From: Cohnella xylanilytica | GTDB lineage: Bacteria > Bacillota > Bacilli > Paenibacillales > Paenibacillaceae | Direction: 5' to 3' | Assembly: GCF_014212175.1 (NCBI RefSeq) | Contig: NZ_JACJVR010000020.1 | Location: 1 to 64,000 of the forward strand | DNA length: 64,000 nt | Shown here: positions 1-8,894 of the stretch, piece after piece | Layout: every line of letters begins with the position of its first letter | Position numbering within the stretch: position 1 is the stretch's first letter | Position numbers and translations under genes: made by a program | The notes under the pieces: model-generated | The model's database searches: none | What the model saw: the letters and a program-made list of their open reading frames with translations, nothing else | Told to the model about the DNA's origin: nothing

Positions 1-171
1 TACAGGAATGTTTAGAGAACGAGGCAGCGGATTTTAGGCTCTTTGTGTAATTCCTTTTAAAGATATAATCGTCTAGAATAAGGGTATACATGGAAGATGT
101 GGGTAATACGCCGGTGAAGTAACATACACCCCATAAAAGAGACGGCGGAGGTCCTGATAAAGATCAAAAAA

Positions 172-723
172 TTGGCGGCGACGGGAGCGATCGCTATTGC
201 CGTTACGGGAGCCGTTGTGATCGCATCCAAGTATACAGAAGCATCTATAGAGCCCACTTCGGCGGATAAAATGGAACAAGGAAGTGCCCATATCCAATAT
301 AAAACGCCCATATTCGATCGGATGAAGGATAAAGCAGTCGTCCAGAAAATCCAAGACAGCTGGCTTAGAGCGGAAGCCGTGCTGGCCTCGAAATTCCCTA
401 ACGAGAGAAGCGGGACTGACGGTTGGCAACTCCTCAATAGCGCGGACGGCGCTATCGAGTTCACGAATGGGCTCGCCCAACAAGAAGCCTTTTCGTTTAA
501 TGCCGCTTTTATGAGCAAGGAGCGGCGGGCTGCCTTGCAGGTCGGGGATTATTGGCCCGCTCTTCTTCTGAACAAAGAGGAGGGCAGAGCGATCTTGTTC
601 TGGGAGAGGGATAACGGGAACGTCGTTAAGATCGACCTTCTCTCCAAGACAAATAAGGGTGGAGCCCGGGATTGGTATGTAGAAGGGCCGGCTCAGGAGT
701 TTGAAGCGCAGAAATCGTCGTAA
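172..723 (+). CDS. Putative membrane-anchored or secreted protein, unknown function
   Basis: I do not recognise a family. The 183-residue product opens with a hydrophobic Ala/Val/Ile-rich stretch of about 20 residues that looks like a signal peptide or anchor, followed by a polar domain rich in Lys and Glu. The GGAGG site at 147-151 is too far (20 bases) from the TTG start used here. The reading frame stays open upstream and would add Lys-Ile-Lys-Lys, a typical positively charged n-region, if translation began at the ATA codon at 157 (5 bases from GGAGG). The true start may therefore be a rare non-AUG codon or a mutated ATG. A TATAAT hexamer at 64-69 could be a promoter, but its -35 partner is poorly spaced. 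A terminator follows directly. Confidence 0.6.
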   Translation: MAATGAIAIAVTGAVVIASKYTEASIEPTSADKMEQGSAHIQYKTPIFDRMKDKAVVQKIQDSWLRAEAVLASKFPNERSGTDGWQLLNSADGAIEFTNGLAQQEAFSFNAAFMSKERRAALQVGDYWPALLLNKEEGRAILFWERDNGNVVKIDLLSKTNKGGARDWYVEGPAQEFEAQKSS

Positions 724-729
724 TGCAAA

Positions 730-757
730 CAAAGGCACCCGGCTGGGTGCCTTTGTG
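730..757 (+). terminator. Rho-independent terminator
   Basis: AAAGGCACCC pairs with GGGTGCCTTT around a GGCT loop seven bases after the stop codon of the preceding gene; the run of T is short. Confidence 0.75.
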
Positions 758-774
758 ACTATCGCCCTGAACGC

Positions 775-804
775 AAAAAAGTTGCGGTCAAAAGGACCCG
801 CAAC
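775..804 (-). terminator. Terminator of the tRNA-Pro gene
   Basis: On the minus strand GTTGCGG pairs with CCGCAAC and is followed by six T residues, 15 bases past the CCA end of the tRNA. Confidence 0.75.
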
Positions 805-819
805 CGTTGATGTCGTAGA

Positions 820-896
820 TGGTCGAGACGACAGGATTTGAACCTGCGACCTCTTGCTCCCGAAGCAAGCGCTCTACCAAGCTGAGCCACGTCTCG
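820..896 (-). tRNA. tRNA-Pro(CGG)
   Basis: A complete 77-nt cloverleaf can be folded by eye: acceptor CGAGACG/CGTCTCG, D arm GCTC/GAGC, anticodon arm CTTGC/GCAAG with loop TTCGGGA (anticodon CGG, reading CCG), T arm with loop TTCAAAT. Discriminator A and the CCA end are genome-encoded. Confidence 0.95.
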
Positions 897-1005
897 ATAA
901 GTTGTGTTCAATAGCGAACGAGTTATAGTATAGCACAGCCTATTCGAAAAGAAAAGGCGTCTGCCGCATTTTTTTGCTGGGAAAACGCGGCAGGGGGAAA
1001 GCGGC

Positions 1006-2160
1006 TTATCGCGGGCCGAATTCGCCGGCGGCATAGCGCCGGAGCGTCTCCTGGACGCGCCGCTCGAGCAGCTCGGCGGCGCGGGCGAACGCTTCCGCGA
1101 GCGGCATGCCGGGCTCGCTCGCGGAAGCGACCGCGGCGACGCCCAAGGGGGCGAGAGCGGCGGGGTCCAGGTCGGAGGCGACGGAGCCGCCGAAGACGAG
1201 CACGGGCACGCGGCGGGCCTGTGCCGCCTGCGCGACGCCGTAGGCGGTCTTGCCGCGCAGCGTCTGGGCGTCGACGCGGCCCTCGCCTGTCAGGACGAGA
1301 TCCGCGTCCGCCAGCTCGCGGTCGAGGCCCGACGCCTCGACGCAGAGGCGGACGCCGGGCACGAGGCGCGCCCCCAGCAGCGCGTGCAAGGCCGCGGCGA
1401 CGCCGCCGGCGGCTCCGGCGCCGGGCAGGTCGCGCACACGCGAGCCCGTGGCATCGGCGACGACGTCCGCCAGATGCCCGAGGTTCGCGTCGAGCCGGCG
1501 CACCTGCTCCGGCGTCGCGCCCTTCTGCGGGCCGAACACGGCGGCAGCGCCGCTCGGCCCCGTGAGCGGGTTGTCGACGTCGCACGCGACAACCCAATCG
1601 CACGCCCGCAGGCGGGCGTCGGCCGAGCCGAGGTCGATCGACCTCAGCTCGGACAGCGCCCCGCCGCCGGGGCCGATGGGCGCGCCCGCGCCGTCCAGCA
1701 GGCGGAAGCCGAGCGCCTGCAGCAGGCCCGCGCCGCCGTCGACGGTGGCGCTGCCGCCGAGGCAGAGCGTGAACCGCCGCGCGCCCGCGTCGAGGCCGGC
1801 CCGAATGAGCTGGCCGAAGCCGTAGGTGGACGCGCGCATCGGGTCCAGCTCCTCGGGCTTCAGCAGCGTCAGGCCCGAGGAAGCGGCGAGTTCCGCGACG
1901 CAAGTCTCGCCGCCCTCGCCGAGCAGTCCGAGCCGCGCCTCGCGTTCGCGGCCGAGCGGGTCGAGGACCCGCGCCGTCAAGTACCGGCCGCCCGTCGCCT
2001 CGACGAGGCACTCCATCGTGCCGTCGCCGCCGTCGGCCATCGGCAGGAGCCGCAGCTCCGCGCCGGGATAAGCCTTCGCGGCGCCGCGCGCCATCGCCCG
2101 AGCCGCTTCCTGCGCGGTCAGGCTTCCCTTGAATTTGTCCGGCGCGATCACGATTTTCAC
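1006..2160 (-). CDS. glxK: Glycerate kinase (GlxK/GarK family)
   Basis: Phosphorylates D-glycerate with ATP in the cytoplasm, feeding it into glycolysis. The 384-residue product begins with the family hallmark KIVIAPDKFKGSLTA and then carries PMADGGDGT near residue 40, the substrate/nucleotide region typical of these kinases; the later CLGGSATVDGGAG and VLTGEGRVDAQT segments also fit. I chose the GTG at 2160: it lies 8 bases from a GGAGG site, whereas the upstream in-frame GTG at 2169 overlaps that site. It is the last gene of the minus-strand series coming from the peptide-uptake cluster, 147 bases after the metallophosphoesterase, so it may have its own promoter. Base composition is very GC-rich, which leaves long antisense frames open. 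Confidence 0.93.
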   Translation of the reverse strand: MKIVIAPDKFKGSLTAQEAARAMARGAAKAYPGAELRLLPMADGGDGTMECLVEATGGRYLTARVLDPLGREREARLGLLGEGGETCVAELAASSGLTLLKPEELDPMRASTYGFGQLIRAGLDAGARRFTLCLGGSATVDGGAGLLQALGFRLLDGAGAPIGPGGGALSELRSIDLGSADARLRACDWVVACDVDNPLTGPSGAAAVFGPQKGATPEQVRRLDANLGHLADVVADATGSRVRDLPGAGAAGGVAAALHALLGARLVPGVRLCVEASGLDRELADADLVLTGEGRVDAQTLRGKTAYGVAQAAQARRVPVLVFGGSVASDLDPAALAPLGVAAVASASEPGMPLAEAFARAAELLERRVQETLRRYAAGEFGPR

Positions 2161-2307
2161 GCGTGCCACCTCCGCCGATTTTCGTCCGGATCACGAATCG
2201 TCTCTGTTGTCTCTTATTGTATCCGGATTCCGATCGGCCGTCTAACCCACCTCGCCTAACCCACCTCGCCTAACCGCCCCATCTAACCGCACCCGCCAAT
2301 CGACCGC

Positions 2308-3150
2308 CTAATCGAGCGTAATCGTCACGAAGGCCCGGTCGATCTCCTCGTAAGCCCGCTCGGAATGCCGCCATTCCCGCTTGTCGCCGAGGCAGTTGCA
2401 GATCAGCTCCGTGTCGCCGGCCTGCAGCCTCTTCCGATAGTGGACGTGGCCGGATACCGCGTATTTGACCGAGCCGCCGTACTGGCGGATCAGCTCCCCG
2501 TAGCTCCGGCTGCCCAGGAAGGCGTTGAAGTATTCCCACTCGGCGTTCGGAGTCGGCACGGTCAGCCTCTCGTCGGGAACGACGTGCGTCACGAGGATGA
2601 CGTTGCGGTCCCGGTACCACTCCAGCTGATCCTTCAGCTTCAGCCGGAAATACTCGCTCACTTCGCCGGGCGAGCGGTCCCACTTCGCGTACAGCTTATC
2701 CTTCCATACCCGCTTGCCATGCTCCATCTCCGCGAACTTCTCGGGGGCGAAGCGGGGGTCGCCGAACGAGAAGTCGTACCAGCCGGAGTCGCCGATGACG
2801 ACCCAATCGGTGCCGATCTCGTACGGCTCTGCCGACAGATTCCGCTCGAACGCCTGCAGCGCGTCGTGAATTTTCCAGGCATCCCGGTCCGGGTGCCAGA
2901 GGTTCCACAAGTCGTGGTTGCCGGGCACGAACAGGCACGGAACGCCCGCCTTGTCCTCGATCTCGCGCAGGACGTTGAGCGTGAGCTCGTAGTCGTTGGA
3001 GACGTCCCCGGCGACGATGAGCAGGTCCGTATCCCGCTCGCGGGCGACGCGGGCCAGCGCCTCCTGCACGGTCTGGTCCCCCTCGGCGTTGTTATGATCG
3101 ACGTGCAGGTCCGACAGGATGCCGATTTTCGTCGTTGCGCTCATCTTCAT
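2308..3150 (-). CDS. Calcineurin-like metallophosphoesterase
   Basis: A 280-residue cytoplasmic protein with the full metallophosphatase metal-site set in order: SDLHVDH near residue 13, GDVSND near 48, GNHDLW near 77, THVVP near 189 and GHVHY near 234. These bind the two metal ions of the calcineurin-like fold; the physiological substrate is unknown. The ATG has a GGGGAGG site just upstream. The gene starts 12 bases after the stop of the oppF-like gene, so it is probably co-transcribed with the peptide importer, although no functional link is evident. Confidence 0.88.
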   Translation of the reverse strand: MKMSATTKIGILSDLHVDHNNAEGDQTVQEALARVARERDTDLLIVAGDVSNDYELTLNVLREIEDKAGVPCLFVPGNHDLWNLWHPDRDAWKIHDALQAFERNLSAEPYEIGTDWVVIGDSGWYDFSFGDPRFAPEKFAEMEHGKRVWKDKLYAKWDRSPGEVSEYFRLKLKDQLEWYRDRNVILVTHVVPDERLTVPTPNAEWEYFNAFLGSRSYGELIRQYGGSVKYAVSGHVHYRKRLQAGDTELICNCLGDKREWRHSERAYEEIDRAFVTITLD

Positions 3151-3162
3151 CGGTACCTCCCC

Positions 3163-4314
3163 TTAATGATGTCCGCTGTACAAATGGCAGCTCACCCGCC
3201 GCTCCCCCTCATGAGGCGCGGCCGGCCGCAGTACCGGCGCTTCGGCCCGGCAGCGGTCGAACGCGAACGGACAGCGCGTATGGAAGGCGCAGCCCGAAGG
3301 CACCGCCGACGCGCTCGGAATGTCTCCCTTCAGTACGATACGTTCGCGCCGCTCCCGGCGGTTCTCCGCCGGAATGGCCGAGACGAGCGCTTGCGTGTAC
3401 GGATGCAGCGGCTTCTCGTACAGCTCCCGCACCTCCGCGAGCTCCACCACCTTGCCCAGATACATGACGGCGATCCGGTCGCTCATATAATGGACGACGT
3501 TCAGGTCGTGCGAGATGAACAGATACGTCAGGCCGAGCCGCGCTTGCAGCTCCTTGAGCAGGTTCAGAATTTGCGACTGCACGCTGACGTCGAGAGCGGA
3601 CACCGGCTCGTCGAGAATGAGAAATTCCGGCTCCAGCATAAGAGCCCTCGCGATGCCGATCCGCTGCCGCTGCCCGCCGCTCAGCTCGTGCGTGTACCGG
3701 TTCCCGAAGGTGCCGCCGCCAAGGCCGATCCGCTCCAGCATCTCTTCGACGCGGCGGGCTCTCTCCCGCTTGTCGCCGATCCGATGAATGAGCAGCGGTT
3801 CCTCGAGCAGACGGGAGACGGGGAGCCGGGGGTTGAGAGAAGCGTACGGATCTTGGAAAACATATTGAATGCTCCTCCGAAGCTCCTTGGAGGACCGCCC
3901 TCGAAGCCCGGCGACGTCGGTTCCCCGGAAAAGGATTCGCCCGCCCGTCGGCGCGAGCAGCCGCGCGGCCATCTGGCCGGTCGTCGACTTGCCGCAGCCG
4001 CTCTCGCCGACGAGGCCGAGCGTCTCGCCCCGGCGGATCGCGAGCGACACGCCGTCCACCGCGCGCAGCGTTCTCTTCGCCCCGCCGAATCCGGCGGCCG
4101 TCCGGTAATGCTTCGTCAGCCCTTCGATCTCGACGAGAGGAGGGTCCTGCGGCTTCTCCGCGAACGGGGAGCGGGACTCGGCCGAAGAAGGCGCGTCTCC
4201 ATCGGTCCGTGCCGCCCCCGTTCCCGTACCCGCCCCCGCAGCCGCCAATGCATCCGCAACCGCATCCGCCCTCGCCCCCGCCCTCGCGTCAGAGGCGCAT
4301 TCAACCTGCGGCAT
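3163..4314 (-). CDS. oppF: Oligo/dipeptide ABC transporter ATP-binding protein (OppF/DppF type)
   Basis: One of two ATPases energising the peptide importer encoded upstream. The 383-residue product has an unusual Ala/Gly-rich low-complexity N-terminal segment of about 55 residues, then Walker [10 protein letters not shown], the ABC signature LSGGQRQR, Walker [13 protein letters not shown] and the switch His in FISHDL. The C-terminal oligopeptide-transporter extension carries a Cys-rich motif (GCAFHTRC plus DRC) resembling the Fe-S/Cys cluster known in some OppD/OppF proteins. The ATG at 4314 follows GGAGGG by 8 bases; an upstream in-frame extension to 4407 has no good site. It overlaps the end of the OppD-type gene by 14 bases, suggesting translational coupling. 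Confidence 0.9.
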   Translation of the reverse strand: MPQVECASDARAGARADAVADALAAAGAGTGTGAARTDGDAPSSAESRSPFAEKPQDPPLVEIEGLTKHYRTAAGFGGAKRTLRAVDGVSLAIRRGETLGLVGESGCGKSTTGQMAARLLAPTGGRILFRGTDVAGLRGRSSKELRRSIQYVFQDPYASLNPRLPVSRLLEEPLLIHRIGDKRERARRVEEMLERIGLGGGTFGNRYTHELSGGQRQRIGIARALMLEPEFLILDEPVSALDVSVQSQILNLLKELQARLGLTYLFISHDLNVVHYMSDRIAVMYLGKVVELAEVRELYEKPLHPYTQALVSAIPAENRRERRERIVLKGDIPSASAVPSGCAFHTRCPFAFDRCRAEAPVLRPAAPHEGERRVSCHLYSGHH

Positions 4315-5368
4315 GGGGCAGCCCTCCTTCCTCGGCGGCCAGCCAGCAGCGAACGGCATGCGCTCCCGTCGCCGCCAACGCGCCTGCCCCCGTCCCTGCG
4401 CCTGCACCCCCGCCAGCCCCCGACACCCGGACGACCGGCGGCGCGCTCAGCAGGCACCGCTCCGTCGCGTACGCGCAGCGCGAATGGAAGCGGCAGCCCG
4501 CGCCACGCTCGTGAAGAGCCGGCACCGTGCCGGGAATCGAGAGCAGCTTCTCCCGCTTCTTGGCGGGCGTCGGGACTGCCTGAAGCAGCCCCTGCGTATA
4601 GGGATGCCGCGGCGAGTCGAACAGCTCCTCCGCCGTTCCCACCTCGACGACCTGCCCCGCGTACATGACGGCTATGCGGTCGCACATGTCCGCGATGACG
4701 CCCAGATCGTGGGAGACGAGCAGAATCGCCGTCCCGTCCTCTTCCCGGATCGTCTTCAGCAGCTCGAGAATCTGCGCCTGGATCGTGACGTCGAGCGCGG
4801 TCGTCGGCTCGTCGGCGATGAGCAGCTTGGGGGCGCAGGAGAGGGCGATCGCGATCATGACGCGCTGCAGCATGCCTCCCGACAGCTGATGCGGATACTC
4901 CTTCAGCAGCGCCTCCGGACGCGGCAGCCCGACCTTGCGGAACAGGGAGACCGCGTGCTCCCGGGCTTCCCGCTTCGTCAGCTTCAGGTGGAGGCGCGTC
5001 ATCTCCGTCGCCTGCTCCCCGATCGTCAGGGCGGGATTGAGCGAGGACATCGGATCTTGGAAAATCATCGCGATCTCCCGCCCCCGAATGCGGCGGAACG
5101 CTTCTTCTCCCTCGCGGGGCAGCCGCCCCGCCTCGTACCGGATCTCGCCCTCCGAGATCCGCATCGCCGGCGGAAGCAGGCCGAGCAGCGAGAGCGACAG
5201 CACGCTTTTCCCGCAGCCGGATTCCCCGACGATGCCGACCGTCTCGCCCGGCTCCACGCGCAGGTCGATCCCTTCGAGCACCGGCCACCGCCCGCGGGCG
5301 GTCGTCAGTTCGACGCGCAGATCGCGGATGTCGAGAAGCGGCGGCGCTTCGGTTGGCGCTGACAACAT
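4301..5368 (-). CDS. oppD: Oligo/dipeptide ABC transporter ATP-binding protein (OppD/DppD type)
   Basis: Second ATPase of the peptide importer, 355 residues. Walker A GESGCGKS near residue 50, signature [10 protein letters not shown], Walker [13 protein letters not shown] and switch His LVSHDLGV are all present. The C-terminal domain has the family Cys motif ([11 protein letters not shown]). It ends with a Gly/Ala/Thr low-complexity stretch of about 25 residues that is not part of the normal family length and resembles the N-terminal linker of the adjacent OppF-type protein. An AAAGGAGG site precedes the ATG. Lies 39 bases after the permease gene in one operon. Confidence 0.92.
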   Translation of the reverse strand: MLSAPTEAPPLLDIRDLRVELTTARGRWPVLEGIDLRVEPGETVGIVGESGCGKSVLSLSLLGLLPPAMRISEGEIRYEAGRLPREGEEAFRRIRGREIAMIFQDPMSSLNPALTIGEQATEMTRLHLKLTKREAREHAVSLFRKVGLPRPEALLKEYPHQLSGGMLQRVMIAIALSCAPKLLIADEPTTALDVTIQAQILELLKTIREEDGTAILLVSHDLGVIADMCDRIAVMYAGQVVEVGTAEELFDSPRHPYTQGLLQAVPTPAKKREKLLSIPGTVPALHERGAGCRFHSRCAYATERCLLSAPPVVRVSGAGGGAGAGTGAGALAATGAHAVRCWLAAEEGGLPHAAG

Positions 5369-5407
5369 GACGATCCCTCCTTTGTTAACCGTTATAAACC
5401 CTAACCC

Positions 5408-6217
5408 CTACGCCCGCCGGTCCCGCAGATCGCGGATGCCGTCCCCGAGCAGGTTGAACCCGAGCACCGTCAGCGTGATGAACAGGCCCGGCGCGAGGGC
5501 GTACCAGGGCGCCTTGCTCATGTAAGCCTGCGACTCGTTCAGCATCCGGCCCCAGCTCGGGTCGGGCGGCTGCACGCCGAGGCCGAGGTAGCTGAGAGCC
5601 GCTTCGACCAGAATGGCGGCCGAGAAGCAGAGCGATGCCGTGACGATGACGGAGGACAAGATATGAGGGACGATGTGGCGGAAAATCAAAGCCGCATGCC
5701 CGGCCCCCATGCCCCGGGCCGCCTTCACGAAGTCGGCCTCCTTCGTCTGGAGGAAGCCGCCGCGGATGACGCGGGCGAAGCTCGGTATGAACAGGATTCC
5801 GATGGCGATAATCGTCTGCCCCAGGCTCGGCTTGAAGATCGTAACGAGGATAAGGGCGAGCAGAATACCGGGAAAAGCCATCAAAGCGTCCACGGCCCTC
5901 ATCAGAAGCTCGTCGGCCCAGCGACCGAGGTACCCGGCGGCGGCTCCGAGCAGGAAGCCTCCGGCCAAGCCTATGCAAACCGAAAAAAAGCCGACGGAAA
6001 ACGCCGTCTGCGTCCCCTCCATAATCCGGCTCAGAATGTCCCGGCCGAAGTTGTCGGTGCCGAGCCAATGGGCCGCTCCCGGAGCTTGCAACCGTCCGGC
6101 GATATTCATCTCGTTCGCGCCGTACGGCACGTAGAACAGGCTGACCGCCATCAGGACGAACAGCAGGGCGACAAGCGTCAGCCCGATCCATAGCGTAATT
6201 TTCTTGCCCGAGTTCAT
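5408..6217 (-). CDS. oppC: Peptide ABC transporter permease (OppC/DppC type)
   Basis: Integral membrane subunit, 269 residues, forming the translocation path together with the OppB-type protein. It has an N-terminal transmembrane helix, the conserved HWLGTDNFGRDILSR motif near residue 50, five further hydrophobic segments and the EAA loop (VKAARGMGAGHAALIFRHI) that contacts the ATPases. Length and order match the family. Located between oppB and oppD with short gaps (15 and 39 bases). Confidence 0.93.
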   Translation of the reverse strand: MNSGKKITLWIGLTLVALLFVLMAVSLFYVPYGANEMNIAGRLQAPGAAHWLGTDNFGRDILSRIMEGTQTAFSVGFFSVCIGLAGGFLLGAAAGYLGRWADELLMRAVDALMAFPGILLALILVTIFKPSLGQTIIAIGILFIPSFARVIRGGFLQTKEADFVKAARGMGAGHAALIFRHIVPHILSSVIVTASLCFSAAILVEAALSYLGLGVQPPDPSWGRMLNESQAYMSKAPWYALAPGLFITLTVLGFNLLGDGIRDLRDRRA

Positions 6218-6232
6218 GGCTTCTTCTCGCCT

Positions 6233-7180
6233 CTACCTTAATCGGATTTTGGGATTCAACCAGGCGTAGCTCAGGTCGACGACGAAGTTGACGAAGATGA
6301 CGATGGACGCGACGAGCAGCACGAGCCCCTGCACGAGCGGGTAGTCGCGGTTGCCGATCGCCGTGATGAGCAGGCGGCCCAGGCCGGGCAGCGTGAATAC
6401 CTGCTCGATGACGAGGCTGCCCGCCAGAATCTCCCCGAAGTTCATCCCGACGACCGTGACGACGGGGATGAGCGCGTTTTTGAGCACGTGCTTGTAGTAG
6501 ACGGTCGAAGGCCTCAGCCCCTTGCTGCGGGCCGTCCGCACGTATTCCAGGTGAAGCTGCTCCAGCATCGTGGTCCGAAGGTACCGGACGACGATCGCGA
6601 TCTGCGGAATGGACAGCGCGACGGCGGGCAGCAGCAGGGAGCGGAGCGACAGCCAGGCGTTCTCGGACCACGGGACGTAGTGGCTGACCGAGAACCACTT
6701 GAGCATGACGCCGAAAACAAGAACAAGAACGATTCCCGACCAGAAGGAGGGAATCGCGAGGCCGATCTGCGTGACGGCCGATATGATCAGGTCCAGCGCC
6801 TTGCCCCGCCGCCGGGCGGCCGCGATCCCGAGCGGGACCGCGACCAGGACGGTGATCGCCAGCGCCAGCAGCGCCAGCGAGAAGGTGACGGGGAGCCGGG
6901 CGCCGATGAGATCCAGCACCGGCTCCGAATAGCGGAGCGAATCTCCGAAGTCGAACGCGGCGGCTCCTCCGATCCAATGCAGGAATTGCTCCCCGAGCGG
7001 AAGGTCGGTGCCGAGCTTCGCCTCAAGCTCCTGGATCTGCTCCGGCGTCGCCTCCGTGCCCAGGATGGCGAGCGCCGGATTGCCCGGGATGATCCGGAAG
7101 GCGAAGAACGTGACCAGGATGACGAAGAAGACGGTGAGCAGCAAGGTGACGAAGCGCCGGGCGGCGTATGCGAGATTCAT
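6233..7180 (-). CDS. oppB: Peptide ABC transporter permease (OppB/DppB type)
   Basis: First permease of the importer, 315 residues, six predicted membrane segments. The N-terminal helix followed by IIPGNPA and the EAA-loop sequence RTARSKGLRPSTVYYKHVLKNAL near residue 190-215 (quoted here only as its key residues: A, G and the following hydrophobics) are characteristic of the OppB/DppB family. It follows oppA after 70 bases in which GC-rich inverted repeats (GGCCGC/GCGGCC, about 7198-7216) could reduce readthrough, as commonly seen after binding-protein genes. Confidence 0.92.
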   Translation of the reverse strand: MNLAYAARRFVTLLLTVFFVILVTFFAFRIIPGNPALAILGTEATPEQIQELEAKLGTDLPLGEQFLHWIGGAAAFDFGDSLRYSEPVLDLIGARLPVTFSLALLALAITVLVAVPLGIAAARRRGKALDLIISAVTQIGLAIPSFWSGIVLVLVFGVMLKWFSVSHYVPWSENAWLSLRSLLLPAVALSIPQIAIVVRYLRTTMLEQLHLEYVRTARSKGLRPSTVYYKHVLKNALIPVVTVVGMNFGEILAGSLVIEQVFTLPGLGRLLITAIGNRDYPLVQGLVLLVASIVIFVNFVVDLSYAWLNPKIRLR

Positions 7181-7250
7181 CTTCCCTCTCCCCCGGAGGC
7201 CGCGGGTGGCGGCCCCGTTAGTTCTGCGCTTTTCTTAATGTCCAGCGCTC

Positions 7251-8894
7251 TTACTTCTCCCAGTACAATGTCGACAGGTCCTGCACGTAGATCGGGTACA
7301 GCTGGTAGCCGGCCAGGTTCTTCTTGTACGCGACGGAGGCGTAGATGTCCTGGATGAAGACGGCGGCGGCGTCCTGCGCGAGAATCGTCTGGGCCTTCTT
7401 GTACAGGTCCGCGCGCTTCGTCTCGTCGACTTCGGTCAGGGCGCTCTTCAGCGTCTTGTCGTACTCCGGGTTCTTGTAGTTGAAGAAGTCGTTCGGCGCG
7501 TCGGACAGGAACTTGTTCAGGATGTCGTACGGATTCAGCTTGCCGTCGAAGGCGATGATCGTCGACTCGTAGTCGCGGCCCTTGTAAATGCGGTCCAGCC
7601 AGACGGCCCATTCGACCGATTCGATCTTCGCCTTGATGCCGGCCTTCTCCAGCTGCTGCGCGATGACTTGGGCGGTGTTCACGTGGAACGGATAGACGGA
7701 CGGCACGGAGATGGTGATGTTGAGCCCGTCCTTGTAGCCGGCTTCCGCCAGCAGGCTCTTCGCCTTCTCGACGTCCGTCTTGTACAGGTCTTCAAGGCCT
7801 TCCTGGTAATACTGCTTCAGGACGGAGCTGAGATGGGAGCCGACCTTGAGGCCTTGGCCGAGGGCGACGCCTTGAATGATCTCGTCCTTGTCGATCGCGT
7901 AGTTGATCGCCTGGCGGACGCGGATGTCGTCGAACGGCTTCTTCGCGTTGTTGAGCACGAGCTCCTGCACGAGGTTCTGCGGACCGCTCTGCTGGCCGAA
8001 TTCGTCGCCGAGCTCCGCCAGCTTCTCCGTGCCGATCCGCGGATACAGGTCGATCTCCCCGGACTTGAAGGCGAGGTAGGCGGCTTCGGCGTCGGTGATG
8101 ATGCGGAATTCGACCTGGTCGAGATGGGGGAGGCCCTTGACGTAGTAATCCGGATTTTTCTCGAGCACGATCTTCTGGCCGGCGGCATACTCCTTGAATT
8201 TGAACGGACCGGTGCCGATCGGCTTCTTGTTGCTGTCCTGGTAATCCTTCGGAATGACGGCGGACGTCAGGGCGGTCAGGAACGACGTGTTGTTCTCCTT
8301 GAGCTTGATGACGACGGTCTTGTCGTCCGGCGTCTCGATCGTATCGACGCTGGCGAAGGAGGAGAGAAGCGGCTTGCCTGTGTCCTTGCCCGCGAGGCGG
8401 TCGTACGAATACTTCACGTCGGCGGAGGTGACCGGGTTGCCGTTATGGAACTTCACCCCGTCGCGCAACTTGAACGTATAGGTCAAGCCGTCCGGCGAGA
8501 TCTCGTACGATTCGGCGATGGCGGGCTGCAGCTCGCCCTTGCTGTTCGGCTTCAGGAGCCCTTCGAAAATATTGAAAAGAACCTCCGAAGTCCCCGCGGC
8601 GACCGCGAGATGCGGGTCGAGGTAGTCGATGTCCTGCGGGATGACGACGACGACTTGCCCGCCGTCCTTGCCGCCGGCCGAATCCGTCGCGGCTCCGGAC
8701 GACGGCGAAGCCGATTCTCCGGACGCGGAAGCGGATTCGGATGCAGGGGCGGACGGCGAGTTCGAGCCGGAGGGGCTGGCCGCTCCGTTGTTGTTGGCGT
8801 TGTTGCCGCCGCACGCGGACAGGAAGGCCGTCGCGGCGAACAGCACGGCCAGCAGCTTGGCGGCCGACGGGTAGAGCTTGAACGATTTTCTCAT
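7251..8894 (-). CDS. oppA: Peptide ABC transporter substrate-binding lipoprotein (OppA/DppA type, SBP family 5)
   Basis: Extracellular solute receptor of the importer, 547 residues. It starts with a lipoprotein signal (KLLAVLFAATAFLSAC, lipobox Cys near residue 28), followed by an Asn/Ser/Ala-rich linker of about 50 residues and the SBP_bac_5 body (YTFKLRDGVKFHNG, VRQAINYAIDK). Substrates are presumably short peptides, as the neighbouring hydrolase suggests. The ATG at 8894 sits inside the stop of the HAD gene (ATGA overlap) with its own GGAGG site. A far longer open frame upstream is the antisense/alternate frame of the HAD gene and was not used. Confidence 0.94.
   Translation of the reverse strand: MRKSFKLYPSAAKLLAVLFAATAFLSACGGNNANNNGAASPSGSNSPSAPASESASASGESASPSSGAATDSAGGKDGGQVVVVIPQDIDYLDPHLAVAAGTSEVLFNIFEGLLKPNSKGELQPAIAESYEISPDGLTYTFKLRDGVKFHNGNPVTSADVKYSYDRLAGKDTGKPLLSSFASVDTIETPDDKTVVIKLKENNTSFLTALTSAVIPKDYQDSNKKPIGTGPFKFKEYAAGQKIVLEKNPDYYVKGLPHLDQVEFRIITDAEAAYLAFKSGEIDLYPRIGTEKLAELGDEFGQQSGPQNLVQELVLNNAKKPFDDIRVRQAINYAIDKDEIIQGVALGQGLKVGSHLSSVLKQYYQEGLEDLYKTDVEKAKSLLAEAGYKDGLNITISVPSVYPFHVNTAQVIAQQLEKAGIKAKIESVEWAVWLDRIYKGRDYESTIIAFDGKLNPYDILNKFLSDAPNDFFNYKNPEYDKTLKSALTEVDETKRADLYKKAQTILAQDAAAVFIQDIYASVAYKKNLAGYQLYPIYVQDLSTLYWEK

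Noticed and set aside
923-2194. 423-residue frame antisense-like to glycerate kinase
   Set aside because: Arg/Ala-rich composition shadow in GC-rich DNA; the other frame encodes a clear glycerate kinase.
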